A program made the translations under genes and the position numbers. Positions 10,291 to 21,612 of a DNA stretch of 64,000 bases are shown in pieces. This DNA comes from Sorghum bicolor. Taxonomy: Eukaryota > Streptophyta > Magnoliopsida > Poales > Poaceae. The stretch is from NCBI RefSeq assembly GCF_000003195.3, contig NC_012879.2, positions 23,673,367 through 23,737,366 of the forward strand. Reading direction: 5' to 3'. Numbering within the stretch: position 1 is the first letter of the stretch; each line of letters begins with the position of its first letter. The notes under the pieces were generated by a model. The model saw only the letters and a program-made list of their open reading frames with translations, did not search any database and was not told where the DNA came from.

Positions 10291-12150
10291 ACAACACCAA
10301 AAGATGTGGTTGCACTTATGATCATAGCACTTATAAAATATGAATAAAGGTTATCCGCAAGCGCACAGATAAAATACACCCGTTGTACCTTTTCACCCAG
10401 GAAAGTTCCACGTATCGTTAGTTATAATTCTACCACTAGGAAGGCACTCAGAGGTATAAAGAATAAAAGTTATAACTTACACTTGTGATAAGGCCACTAG
10501 ATTAAACTCAAAGCAGGGATCAATCATATCATAAATAAGGATAATTAATAACAGACCAAGGTAATCCTAAAAGGGGTTCCACGGAGCATTTTCCTACTTG
10601 GGCGTGACTCTAGAAAGAACTAAAAAATAGAGACTAACTCCTAGAATTATTCTAACTATAGGTCATTAGGCTACATTGATTAGTGCAATTATATCTAGCA
10701 ATCATGGTCAGAGTTACCTCGTATTCATACACAAGTGACATTGCTAAGGTGGGTCAAGAACAGAGCAAGACATCACCCCACAACTAAGCCTTAATCGTCC
10801 TACATTTGGGGAGTGGACTACAGAGGACCCAAAGAAGCTATAATAGTCACCTTCATGATCTACCACGTGGCCTAGAATATAGGATGCATTCATAGGTAAA
10901 CAACCTATAAGCACCACGCTTACACAATATCTACGACCCACCCCATGATCATTAGATTGAGCGCTATACGAACAAGGGTATAAACACAAAGCTACTCTAA
11001 CTATACTAAACATATCACCAACATATGAAATGAACATTATAATTATGAATCTAGAATTATACCAACTCATATCAAGTACCAACTCATGCACGAACTAGAA
11101 CAAGACCTAGAGGATCAACACGAACTAGACAAGAACACGATGAACAGACGAACTAGAACAAGAACACGATGAACTAAATGTTCTAGATGATGAACTAGAA
11201 GAACAAATAGATAAACTAGAAGAAGAACATAATGAACTAGAAGACAAATAGCACAAATAAATTAATAATGTTGAATACAAGATAGAAGTACAAGGTTGTA
11301 CCTAGCCTCCTCGTGACTAGATCCAGAATCCAAGTGTTGCTTGCCTCTTCTAATTCCTATTCTTATGTTCTAGCTATGCCCTAGCTGGTGGAGCTCTAGG
11401 TTATCCTTTTAAGGGACACATTTAAACTGAACGATGATGGAATGAACGAATTGATTGTCTCAGGGGGGTCTGCCTCCGCTTAATACTTTGGTGGGATGAA
11501 CCGCAGCCATCGGATCAAACCGACATGAAACAAATGGTCAAGATACATCGTAGAGGTCGGTTGCATGCTGCCACATGAAGGAGGGCCCACCTGGTAGTGG
11601 GACTAGGCCGGCCAGCCCCACCTGGCAACCACCGGGCCTCCTCTTCATTCCCGTGCCTTCTGGTGTCTTCCACTTCCTTCTACTTTCTGATCCATTTGCA
11701 CAATGAGTTGTGTCGTAGATGAATTCTTTCCTTTCCAAGCTTCTAGATAAATCTCTGGAAAATATTATTTCACAGAGCATTGGAATCTTGTTGGTTTAGT
11801 CTCTAGTCTTGTGATGATGATAGTTCTAGGGTCTTCTAGAGTCTTTCGTGTCATATCCATCGAAGGCTTTCTCATCGATGCTCCAAATATAGCAAATGAT
11901 ATGTCCGTCTCGATCGTCTCGATGAGCTCTCCGCAATGTTGTGCTTAGATTCTTCACTTGAGATACTTTAATATGGTGAAATATTGAATATCCTGCAAGA
12001 CAAGTGAGAACAACACAACTCGTGGAACTTGTTAGAATAAACCCCTATAATTTTACTTTAAAAATCATTTTGGGCCTTTCCTAGGATTAGTTGATGGCTT
12101 AAAATTGGAGTTAATTACCGTCAACAAACTCCCTTAAGCTTATCTGTTTT
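10290..12150 (-). repeat. Old gypsy LTR/leader-like sequence, degenerate
   Basis: No coding sequence is supported. The composition (a GC-rich GGCCGGCCAGCCCCACC-type block near 11600 in AT-rich DNA) and the phrase CCGTCAACAAACTCCC at ~12127 resemble the LTR/leader material at 28611-29370, where CCATCAACAAGTTCCCCC occurs. I therefore read it as the decayed LTR region of a related gypsy element, probably minus strand and possibly linked to the protease remnant at 13190-13870. Boundaries are approximate. Confidence 0.35.
11050..11250. repeat. Degenerate GAACTAGA-type short repeats
   Basis: The words GAACTAGA, CACGATGAAC and ACTAGAAGAA recur irregularly about ten times in 200 bp. The run is strongly purine-biased on the + strand. 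It is not a clean microsatellite and has no long open frame. Confidence 0.55.
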
Positions 12151-12766
12151 AGGATTTTTATAGAGTTTCAATCAAGCAATTTTTAACAAGATCTCAATAT
12201 TTTTGGATTTTCTATTCTTGTATGTAGATGCAAAAATTATATTTGTGCCTCCATAAAAACAGCCGTCATGGGGCTTAAGTTTTTTTAATGCAATACTATG
12301 ATGCAATAAAATAAATTTTTGTTTTCTTTTTAATGCAATGGGCAAATATAAATATGCTGAATGCTCATGAATTGAGTGCAGGAAAATAAATATGCTAAAG
12401 TAAAAACTATGGAGGGAAGTAAATATGAGGATAACTACCGATGTAACCTTTCAGCGAAGGTTTGGAGATTTAGGTCTATCAAACCGGACCTTCTCGATCG
12501 ATCAAGTGCTTGATGGGGTGTCGGAGGGGACAGAGTCCTCCCATGATTTCTCCTCTTTTGTCTGTACCTGAGTATTTGGTGAGCTAGGAGATAGCGATCC
12601 CTCTTCCTGTGTTGAAGTGCTTGGTGGTGTTATCTCTTTCTTTCTCCACAATTTCTTGGTTCTTGGTTTCTCTTCCTATGGTTCATCGCCTAGAAACTTC
12701 TCTTTTTTGGCCTCTAGGGTAGCTTCTCCTTCAACAACTTCCTCTTCCGCCCCTTCTTCCTTGATG

Positions 12767-12992
12767 GCTTAGTTTGCAAATTTTTTGGTTTTTGGCCACT
12801 GTAGCACTTTCGTTTTTATTTGACAAACATTGTCCAACCATTGAGTAACTAGGCTCAAAAGATTCATCTCACAAATTACAGGTAAACTGTGCATTTAGTT
12901 TTTATTTTCGTCTATATTTAATGCTCCATGCATGCGACTAAAGATTCGATGTGACGGGAAATATTGAAAATTTTTGCGAACTAAACAAGGCC
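12767..12992. mobile_element. MITE copy E, same family as 7434-7665
   Basis: Begins GGCTTAGTTTGCAAA and ends GCGAACTAAACAAGGCC. Internal words TGTAGCACTTTCGTTTTTAT, AAAAGATTCATCTCACAAAT and AAGATTCGATGTGACGGG match copies A-C. TTA follows the right end. It lies in decayed gypsy sequence. Confidence 0.7.
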
Positions 12993-13189
12993 TTATTGCC
13001 TTTGATGCTGAGAGCGGCGTCTCTTATTCCTGTTCTTCTTAGGCTTCTCATAAGTAGTATAGCTTAAAGTAACATCGTACCTTCTCCCTAGGGAAGTGAA
13101 AATGAATCCCCCTTGCTTCATGTAGATAATCATGCTTGTGGTCCTTGGCTATTCCTTCTAAAAATTAGAACGATTGGTCCACCAGGTAC

Positions 13190-13870
13190 AACTACAAATA
13201 TGTTGGGCACAAGTGTCTATCATGATATAAATGTTTATATGTTACCGTAGACATGATATTGACACTTGTGCCAATGTCGCAGAACGTCTTGTAGAAGGTA
13301 CATCCCCCAATCATACAATCGACGGTAGGTGCTTCAGGATCTTCCTTCTTTTCAAGGTGTGAAGTAGGAAGAGCAGGGTCATTGGGTGGTTCAATAATGG
13401 TGACCATCCAAACTGGTTCTTGGATAGGTTGCTTTGCGTTGTTCTTCCCCTTCTTGTTGTTGTTCTTGTTTGGAGTAGGTAGTATGCCTTCATAAGTGTA
13501 GACGTTCTTCTTGACTGGGGCCTTCTTTTCTGAGATCTTCCTCTCTAGAATCTTGTTCTTATTTTTTGGGATCTTGTCAAAGTCTAAGTAGTCGTATGGG
13601 ATCTAAGGATGGACTCGGGTTGTGAGCATACAATGCTTGAAGCTGAATCTTGCCTTGGTATCGCCAATGGTGAAACAAATCTTGGCGCTATTGGCCTAGG
13701 TGATAGCTTTGGTTGTGCTAAGGAATGGTCATCCCAAAATGATGGATGCTCTATCATCTCCTCCTGTCTCTATCACCATGAAGTCTACTTGTAGAGATGA
13801 GTGTCCAACTCCCACAAGAATGTTTTCAAGGATTCCCTTAGGGTAGCACAATGTCTAATCTGCAAGCTAC
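13190..13870 (-). pseudogene. Decayed Ty3/gypsy protease region
   Basis: Minus-strand fragments encode retroviral-type aspartic protease sequence. At ~13192-13407 the peptide APTVDCMIGGCTFYKTFCDI followed by GTSVNIM fits the flap and active-site region (DIG in place of the usual D-S/T-G). At higher coordinates (~13630-13800, upstream in the minus reading) a GGDDRASIILG-PFLSTTKAI block occurs, normally the C-terminal part of such a domain, broken by stops. The two blocks are therefore in reverse of the simple order. This fits two successive protease-like units, as I recall from some grass gypsy families. No RT or integrase is attached. Confidence 0.55.
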
Positions 13871-13929
13871 AAACACATGATTGTGTACAACAAAGGCTGA
13901 CCATGATTTTTCTCATAGATTACTTTAGG

Positions 13930-14603
13930 CATAAAGGTATGCTTTACGCGTAACGCACCTAGAATAGTCCTTTCTAAAACTTAACACGACGGCTAACCGA
14001 AACAAATGTGGAATTAAAACTGTCAGTCTAGCCAAGACTACACCCCTCTATCTAGGTTCTCTAGCACCTTGTAAAAGATCCTAAACAAGCAAACAAGGTG
14101 CGTCCTTAGTAAGAGCTTGCCTAACCAATTCTAGGTGCAAGGTCACACAAACCTATGCCACTAGTACTTTGCAAACCGGGGAGCTCCTACACAACTAGTA
14201 AGCAAAAAGCACAAAGCTCATGAGCTCACTAGCAATGCTCAATAACAAGGCAACTAATGCCAAATTAGAGAGCACAATTTACTTAGCTATACAAACTAAG
14301 CAATGTGACTAACAAGGTTACACAAACCAAATTAGTCGTGCAAGAGAACTACTTCTAGCTACACAAGCGAGAAGGTAACTTAGCAAGCTACACAAGCTAA
14401 CTAATTACAAGAGCAACTACACAAGCACAAGTATATAAAGAATGTAAGTACAAGCTCGTGTAAAGTGAATGCAAACCACCAAGAAGAGTAGACAATGTTG
14501 ACACGGTGATTTTTACCGAGGTTCACTTGGTTGTAACCAAGCTACGTCCTCATCGTGGTGATTCACCCACTTGATGGATCACAAGCTAATTGGCATTCCA
14601 AAG
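13930..14603 (-). repeat. SIRE/Maximus-like copia LTR, left segment
   Basis: A low-complexity segment in which 'CACAAGCTA/CTAACTA' words recur, then GGTTCACTTGGTTGTAACC and GGTGATTCACCCACTTG, typical in my memory of SIRE-type LTRs of grasses. It continues without loss at 26907 once element 1 is removed (TSD CAAAG at 14599-14603 and 26907-26911). The left boundary is approximate and no coding sequence is present. Confidence 0.5.
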
Positions 14604-15317
14604 TGTTGATGCAAAAGCTGATGTGCAAACACAAAGGGCTAATACCCGATTTAAACGTTAAGGCGTGCCAGCCGATTTGACCTTACTATCGGCAAAGGTG
14701 ATAACTCGAACACTTTGGTCCCGACAACAGCGATGCGCCCGGATGTCGCAGCCAAGAGGTATTCACGTGGAACTCAAGAATACGCCGAGCTTAAGTCGAC
14801 GAATCCTAAGAACTCGTAGTAAAAAGGAAAATATGACGAAGTCATCAAAAAAGTAGGTACTAGAATATGAGTAAAAACTTGTGTTTGATTGATTGATAGA
14901 TCCTCATTACAAAGCCCTAGGGTCTACATTTATACCCTGCTCAAAGAGCTACAATCAGACACGACTATGACTCGAATTCCAAATTAAACAGAATCTGTAT
15001 ACAAAACAAATATAAATAACTAAGGGAAACATAAAACTACCCCCTTGTAACCGACCGGGACACCGCCACAGATCAATCGGCAATCTCCACGCTTTCCTTC
15101 AGAGTCACCGGCAGACTTCCTCTTATGGCCATCAGCAAACACTGATATTGATCATCGGTAAGAACACGTCACCACCTCTGCACTTAGTCACATTCAATCG
15201 TCTCTTCATCGACAACTATCCCCATCAGCAACTCTTCTGAAGACTAGTTACCGTTGCTCCACCTACCGATCTATACTTTACTGGTCCCTGGGTACGTGTC
15301 CAAAAACGGTGTCAACA
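14604..15317 (-). repeat. Element 1 3' LTR
   Basis: 714 bp, from TGTTGATGCAAAAG to GGTGTCAACA on the + strand. It is adjacent to GGGGGG-containing polypurine sequence (CATGCCCCCCAATTT at 15318-15332, read on the minus strand). By-eye comparison with 26192-26906 gives a little over 30 differences, mostly transitions. Confidence 0.92.
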
Positions 15318-15718
15318 CATGCCCCCCAATTTCAGAGTATAAAATCATTAATGCTCCAAAATTCTCTGTAGTAATGATGCCTTTCCGCAATTAATTCTCC
15401 CAATTTGGTAACCGACCGTTAAATCTGAACAACCTTGGCCCAATTCTCCTGCAGATTCCTCGAATTCCTCAACCTTCCGAACCGGATCTCTCCACTTTAT
15501 GCACCCATCGACAATATTGCCGTTAGAGGGAACTGCCGATGGACCGACCAAGAGATCTCGTACAGTGAAATATCTCCAAAATCGTGACCGGTTGCTGTCA
15601 AATCACCTGCACAATCCCTTGATTACCACGCAAACAGTTACCATATCTACCTGAACACCCTCGGATTTCACGGATGTGGCAAAGAGATAAGTCAAATTTG
15701 CCCCTGCCCGTTTTGTCC

Positions 15719-15726
15719 TATAAATA
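15719..15726 (+). promoter_or_regulatory. TATA box of the antisense PMD gene, element 1
   Basis: TATAAATA, 157 bp before the ATG at 15876. The same box, with the same GTTTTGTCC upstream, recurs in element 2 (55341-55348, minus) and in variant form in element 3 (63810-63817), at nearly constant distance from the ATG. The conserved upstream block begins about 400 bp inside the 3' LTR. Confidence 0.7.
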
Positions 15727-15875
15727 CTTCCTTCTCGGGTACTCCTTCTCCATCTTATCATTCTACAGCCCAAACTCTGCTTTCCTGGTGGCGGCACTGT
15801 TCGAGAACTCCAAGAACTCCAGCAAGAGCTTCCTCTAACAACCCCCAAGTTTTCGATCTTCTTCCTCGCGGGGCA

Positions 15876-18800
15876 ATGGCTGTCAACTTCGTCGTCCCTG
15901 AGGTTAGCTTACCCCCCTTCTTTTTTCGTACTCTTGCTGTACTTCTGTCCATCCGCAATTCCTTTTACTGAATATTCCTTTTTTTCTTTTTGCTTTTTCT
16001 TTTATCCTTAAAATCTTTAGGATTTGGCCGACAAGATCGTAATCCCTACCGATCAACCCCATCTCCAATGCCTTGGTCCACTAGGAAACTTAGATCCCAC
16101 CAATCTTATAAACGCAGAGACAAACAGAATCCCCTTTAGAGCTGAAAATTTTTCTCTAGATCTATGGAAAGATGCCTTCCGTTCCTGGCCCAGTCCTACC
16201 AAGGGATGGAAGGATTGGTTCCTGAGAGTCAGTAACTCAAATGAGGTCCAATGGGGTGAACGGAAATTAGATCAGTGCATTAGATTATCTCTTGCCGATA
16301 TGGAGAGAAATGAGTCACTACTGATAGCTGCCTCATACTTTTGGTCAGACACACTCAATGCTTTTGTGTTTGGACATGGCCCTGCTTCTCCTACACTTGC
16401 CGATGTACTTATGCTCACCGGCTTAGATATATCCACTGCCGATAACACCCACCTGTTCGACACCAAACCCAGTGCTAAGGTGGAAACTCGTGCTATCGGC
16501 GGTTGGTCAGGGTACATTCAGAAGTACCGAAGAATAGGTCCTGTCAATGCAAAGGAACAGACCACTTTTCTGAACATGTGGCTGGATAAATTTGTATTCT
16601 GTGGCCGGTCGGCAGGACCAACTTCTGTTTACTTGTCGGCAGTAGAAAGATTAACCAATGGTGGCCGATTTCCTCTCGGCCGATACCTACTTTGCTCTGC
16701 TTATCACCTCCTCCACCAGGTAGCCAAGAAACTACTGCTTGGTCAACCCATCGGCAACTTAGGGGGTCCCTGTTGGTTCATCAATATGTGGCTTAGTCTC
16801 CACATGCACAAGCGCCTTGAGTTCGACCTCTTTGCACAGCGCTTCCCCAGGGATATAGCCGAGGATTATGAACTGGATGAAGAAGAATCGGCAACTCGTT
16901 CCCCTCTGAACTTTGGCGAAGCTGCCATAGTTTTGCCTAGCACAGGTGGTAACGTAGACCAGGTTAGCCGATTTCCAAACTCTGTATGAGGGTCTGACCA
17001 GAGAACAGCGGGCATGGATGCCTTATGAAGACCCAGATACCATATTTCCCTTGACTTTCCACCCCTTCAACGATGCTCTCAACAAGGACCGTGATGTGAT
17101 GATGGCAATTATCACCCCAAGAGCCATACCAGTGAACTTCTTTGGTAGTGGAAAGCCTCCAATCTGACCTATGAGTTTTATAACCCATCGGCACTTGCTC
17201 GCCAACTGGCTTTCGGCCAACTGCCGATTGCACTCTGCTACGCCGATGTGATAAAGCCGAGGGAGATCATCACCAACAATCTGGAATGGATCAGGGTAGC
17301 CCAACTTCCACCAAACGCTGATACAGATGTCGATCTATCAGCTTGGATCCCGGCTCTCTTCATCACTCAGGCATACAAACAGTGGTGGGAAGAATGGAAA
17401 GAACACCTGTTCTACAGATCGGTTCTCACATACCGTGGCATGATCGACCCCAAGTACAAAGTCCCTGATAATACTGTAAGTACTTTAAACCGATGGTTCA
17501 ATCCTTTCACTTTCACTTTCCATCGGTAACTTACTTTCCTTGTTATATACAGGTCGATGACACACCACCATTGGTTAGCAGGAGTGGTAAGCCGATTGAG
17601 CTCCTTCCATCGGGCCCGATCTCTTTGATCGGCAACAACGCTCCAACCTTGGCTGCTATAATGCATCGGGGTGTGCGTCTCAAGAAAGTTACCACCAAGC
17701 GGACGAAGACATCCCCATCGGTAGCTGCCTCTACCTTAGCACAAGCCTTCAAGGTAAATTTTCGAATTCTTTTACTCATACCGATTCCATTCTTATACCT
17801 ATTACACTTGTACTCATAAACTTCTCATTGTTGTATCAGCACACCGGTACATCGGCAAAGACCAGAAGTACGACTGCCGATGCCCCCTAGTCCAGTCAAC
17901 CGAAGAGAAAAGGTTCCAAGAGTACCAGATTACAAGCGAAGCGCTAGAGAACAGCAACACCTCCTCCTCCCTCAAGGTCTCCGATCCTAGTAGAATCATC
18001 CCCTTCTTCTCCAGAAGTCCAGACATAGCAGGTACCATCTCCTCCTCAGCCACAAGAAGAACCCCAAGCGGAAGAACTCCAGCCAGAGGAACCTCAGCCA
18101 GAAGAAACATCAGCTGATGTACACGAGCAGACCGCCGATCCAGCAAGCCTAATCATAGCATCGGTAGTTTCCTCGATTCAGACAAGTACTGCACCCCCTC
18201 AAGGTAACATACTTTCCATTTATTGCTGATGAAACTATTTTTCCACTTTATTAATCACTTCTGTCAATCTTTCAGCTGACATAGTTTCATTGGCAACTCC
18301 AGCCGATCAGCCTGTGGTTCCATCAGCCTCATCTAGTCAGAGGCGAGAAATAGCCCTGAAACAAGTAAGTTACCCAATCTCTATTTTTATTGTTATCAGT
18401 ACTTGATCATAGAATAACTTATTTTGTCTTCCTTTTCAGGAACAGGACTCTCTCGACAACTTGTTCTCCTTTGCCATCAACATCTCTGAGGATGAAGGCG
18501 AGGAAGCAAGTTCTTCTCGAGCGGTTGGAATCTCATCGGCAGAGAGTAGAGCAAAGTTGGAAGATTTGTCGGCCCTCCTTCATCAAGATACAGCCCAATT
18601 GGTTGATGACTCCGATCCAGCCAAGGTCCTGTTCGAGGCTCTTAGAGGCCAAATTCCTGCCGATGCCGAGGAGATCCTCTTCAAGGCTGCTCACTTAGAG
18701 AGTCGGCAGCTTCAGTATCAAAAGGCCACTCAACACCTTGCCGATAGAGCTAATCACGCCCAGCTCTCAGAAGAGATGATGAAAGTAAAGCTCCTTGCCG

Positions 18801-19136
18801 ATGAAAAGCACAAGAGCATCGGCATTCTTGAAATCCTCAAGAGACGTGCTGAAGCAAAAGATCTCTGATCTATTGGCAAAGAGAGAAGCCCTGTTGGCAG
18901 AACTGAAACAGGTAGAAGAAGCTCTGTCCCAAACTCAACAGGAAGAAAGCCAGCTGCCTGAAGCAATCAAGACTCTTGAAGAGGAGCGAAACATCCAGGC
19001 TCGCAAGGTACTGCAGATGAAAAAGAAACTGAGGCCAGTGGAGGGCTCTACCGATGAAGACATGAAGGAGATAGAGGAAGCCGATCAGATCCGTCTACGC
19101 GCCATATCAACGATCCAGGCTCTGTTAAACATGTGA
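15876..19136 (+). pseudogene. Plant mobile domain (PMD) protein with coiled-coil tail, antisense cargo of element 1
   Basis: Spliced gene opposite to gag-pol. Inferred exons: 15876-15902 (MAVNFVVPE), 16021-17475, 17553-17753, 17840-18203, 18276-18364, 18440-19136. Exon 2 encodes a plant mobile domain (aminotransferase-like PMD family, as in MAIL1/MAIN and in transposons), with GWKDWFLRVS, YFWSDTLNAFVFGHG, SPTLADVLMLTGLDIS, NMWLDKFVFCGRS and YKQWWEEWKEHLF. Exons 3-5 are basic, then proline/glutamate rich. Exon 6 is a long predicted coiled coil (ALLAELKQVEEALSQTQQEE). Lesions: frameshifts near 16970 and 17155, stops in exon 4, and a frameshift near 18845. Host PMD proteins are nuclear; the role here is unknown. 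The stop lies 160 bp from the pol stop, tail to tail. Confidence 0.82.
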
Positions 19137-19295
19137 ACTCTTCATCGGCGGCATATTTTGCTTCTTTCTTTTAAAGCACTTCTGATCATTTTGGTCTAGC
19201 CGATAGGACTGTTATCGGCATCCTTTTAAAACATTAAGTCCGGCCCCAGATACACTTTAATCTAGCCGATAGGAATGTTATCGGCACTTAAACTT

Positions 19296-20690
19296 TCATG
19301 CATCAAGCCATATGCTGGGATAATATCTCTTTAAATATTTGCCATTCAATGCCCTGGGAAATTCAACTCCTTCGAGAGTTTCTAAAATATAAGCATTGCC
19401 AGGAGCAGATCGATTTATCCGATAAGGACCCTCCCAATTGGGAGACCACTTCCCAAATTTTGAACTTTTAGTCCCGATCGGTAAGATTAGTTTCCATACT
19501 TAGTCTCCATCGGCAAACACCTTAGCCTTTAATTTCTTATCGTACCATCTGGCAACTCTTTTCTTATTTTCTTCTATACTTATCAAAGCCCTTAGCCGAT
19601 GCCCTGCTAAATCATCCAACTCGTCTTTTATCAAAGTAGCATAGTCATCTGGAGTCAATTGGTCTTGAAAAGATAGCCGCCTAGATCCAGTTTTAATTTC
19701 CCAGGGTAGCACTGCATCATGCCCGTACACCAATTGATAAGGTGAAACTTTGGTCGACCCATGACAAGCCATCTGATATGACCACAAAGCTTCATTTAAC
19801 AACGTATGCCACCTCCTAGGATTTTCTTCGATCTTCCGTTTAATAAGTTTGCCACCTCCTAGGATTTTCTTCAATCTTTCGTTTAATAAGTTTGATAATT
19901 CCTTTGTTAGATGCTTTGGCCTGCCCATTAGCTTGAGCATAATAAGGAGAAGAATTTAATACTTTAATTCCCATACCGATTGCAAACTCATCAAACTCCC
20001 CTGATGTAAACATAGTACCCTGATCGGTAGTAATTGTTTGAGGAATTCCAAATCGGTAAATAATATGCTCTTTCACAAAATCAATCATATTGGCCGATGT
20101 AACATTATTCAAAGGAATAGCTTCAACCCACTTGGTGAAATAATCAGTGGCAACCAAGAAGAATTTATGTCCTTTGCTTGATGGTGGGTTAATTTTGCCG
20201 ATTAGATCAATAGCCCATCCCCGGAACGGCCAAGGTTTAATAATGGGATTCATGGCCGATGCGGGTGCCCTTTGAATATTGCCAAACTTCTGACATCCTT
20301 GACACCCCTTGAAATATTTAAAGCAATCTTCAAGTATGGTTGGCCAATAATACCCATTCCTCCTAATCATCCATTTCATCTTAAAAGCCGACTGATGTGC
20401 TCCACATACTCCTTCATGGATTTCTCCCATTAAACTTTTAGCCTCATCACCACCTAAGCATTTGAGAAGAATTCCATCAATTGTTCGATAATATAATTCA
20501 TTATCGAGGAGCACATACTTGGTGGCTTGAAACCGAACACGCCTTTCAACTTTCTTGGATGGATCCTTTAAATAATCAACGATTTCTTTTCTCCAATCAT
20601 CGGCACTGATTGCCGATAACGTGTTCAATATGGGTTGATATCCTGAGGCATGCTGAGCCAACCGATTAGCCTCCTGATTATGTAACCGAG
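19296..20690 (-). pseudogene. Element 1 integrase
   Basis: Minus-strand integrase, which inserts the cDNA into the genome. It keeps the zinc-binding region (HEGVCGAH ... GCQGCQKFG) and the core aspartates (GWAIDLIG; TTDQGTMF). The conserved glutamate of the NGQ-x-E block is lysine here (NGQAKASN), whereas element 2 keeps glutamate, so the catalytic triad is broken. Further damage: a local duplication of the LIKRKIEENPRRW segment (19840-19945) with a frameshift, and a stop near 19500. It follows a TGA shared with element 2 at the end of the second RNase H. The pol stop is at about 19296. Confidence 0.8.
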
Positions 20691-20699
20691 GAATATGCT

Positions 20700-21609
20700 C
20701 TAATCAGAAATCTCTGAATTCCCTTAACAGTTGCATACTCTTTTCGTAAGAAATTATTAGGACTTCACTTCAGCATTCGTAGCTTCCAGCCAATTGATTT
20801 ATAACCAGCATAGAATCCCCGAAGATTTCAACAGCATCAGCATGGACTTCCTTTAATAATTCCAACTCCTTGATTAAAGCTTGATACTCAGCTTGATTAT
20901 TTGTTGACGTGGCAACAATCGGCAAAGAGAACTCATACTTCCTTCCTCGAGGGGAAATTAACACTATGCCGATTCCTGCCCCCTGGTCACACGTGGATCC
21001 ATCAAAGAAGAGCGTCCAAGGCACAATTTCCAAAGTTTCCACTGCACCGCAATGTTGAGTTACAAAATCGGCCATAATCTGTCCTTTAACTGCTTTAGCC
21101 GATTCGTAACGCAGATCGAATTCTGACAGTGCCAAAATCCACTTACCGATCCTGCCACTCATGATCGGCATAGATAGCATATACCGGACCACATCATCTT
21201 TGCATATAACAGTGCATTCGGCTGATAGTAAATAGTGCCTCAACTTAATACATGAGAAATATAGGCATAAACATAACTTTTCAATGGCCGAATACCTGGT
21301 CTCAGCATCAACTAATCTCCTGGTTAAATAGTAAATCACACGCTCCTTCCCATCAAATTCTTGAATTAAAGCCGAACCAATGACCATCCCATCGATAGAT
21401 AAATATAATCTGAAGGGCTTTCCTTGCTGAGGTGGAATCAGAACCGGAGGATTTATCAAATAATTCTTGATTTCTTCTAAAGCCAACTGTTGCTCTTTCC
21501 CCCATACGAACTCTTGATCAGCTTTCAATTTGAGTAAAGGACTGAAAGCACGAATTTTACCAGACAAGTTAGATATAAACCTCCTGATAAAATTTACCTT
21601 GCCGATCAA
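20700..21609 (-). pseudogene. Element 1 RNase H and archaeal-type RNase H
   Basis: The first part is the gypsy RNase H/connection (FRRFISNLSGKIRAFSPLLK; IYYLTRRLVDAETRYSAIEK). The second part (~20770-21090) is an additional RNase H with catalytic-type residues visible (FFDGSTCDQGAG, NNQAEYQAL, EIFGDS), the signature of Tat/Ogre elements. A TGA replaces an arginine codon near 20768 (element 2 has CGA there). A TAG interrupts the junction with RT near 21610. Confidence 0.82.
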
Positions 21610-21612
21610 GGA

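Noticed and set aside
10744..11091. 115-codon minus-strand ORF
   Set aside because: No recognisable motif, lies in repeat-like DNA, no supporting neighbour or splice context.
16024..16989. PMD ORF as an ordinary host gene
   Set aside because: The same gene occupies the same place inside three copies of one LTR element, so it is element cargo.
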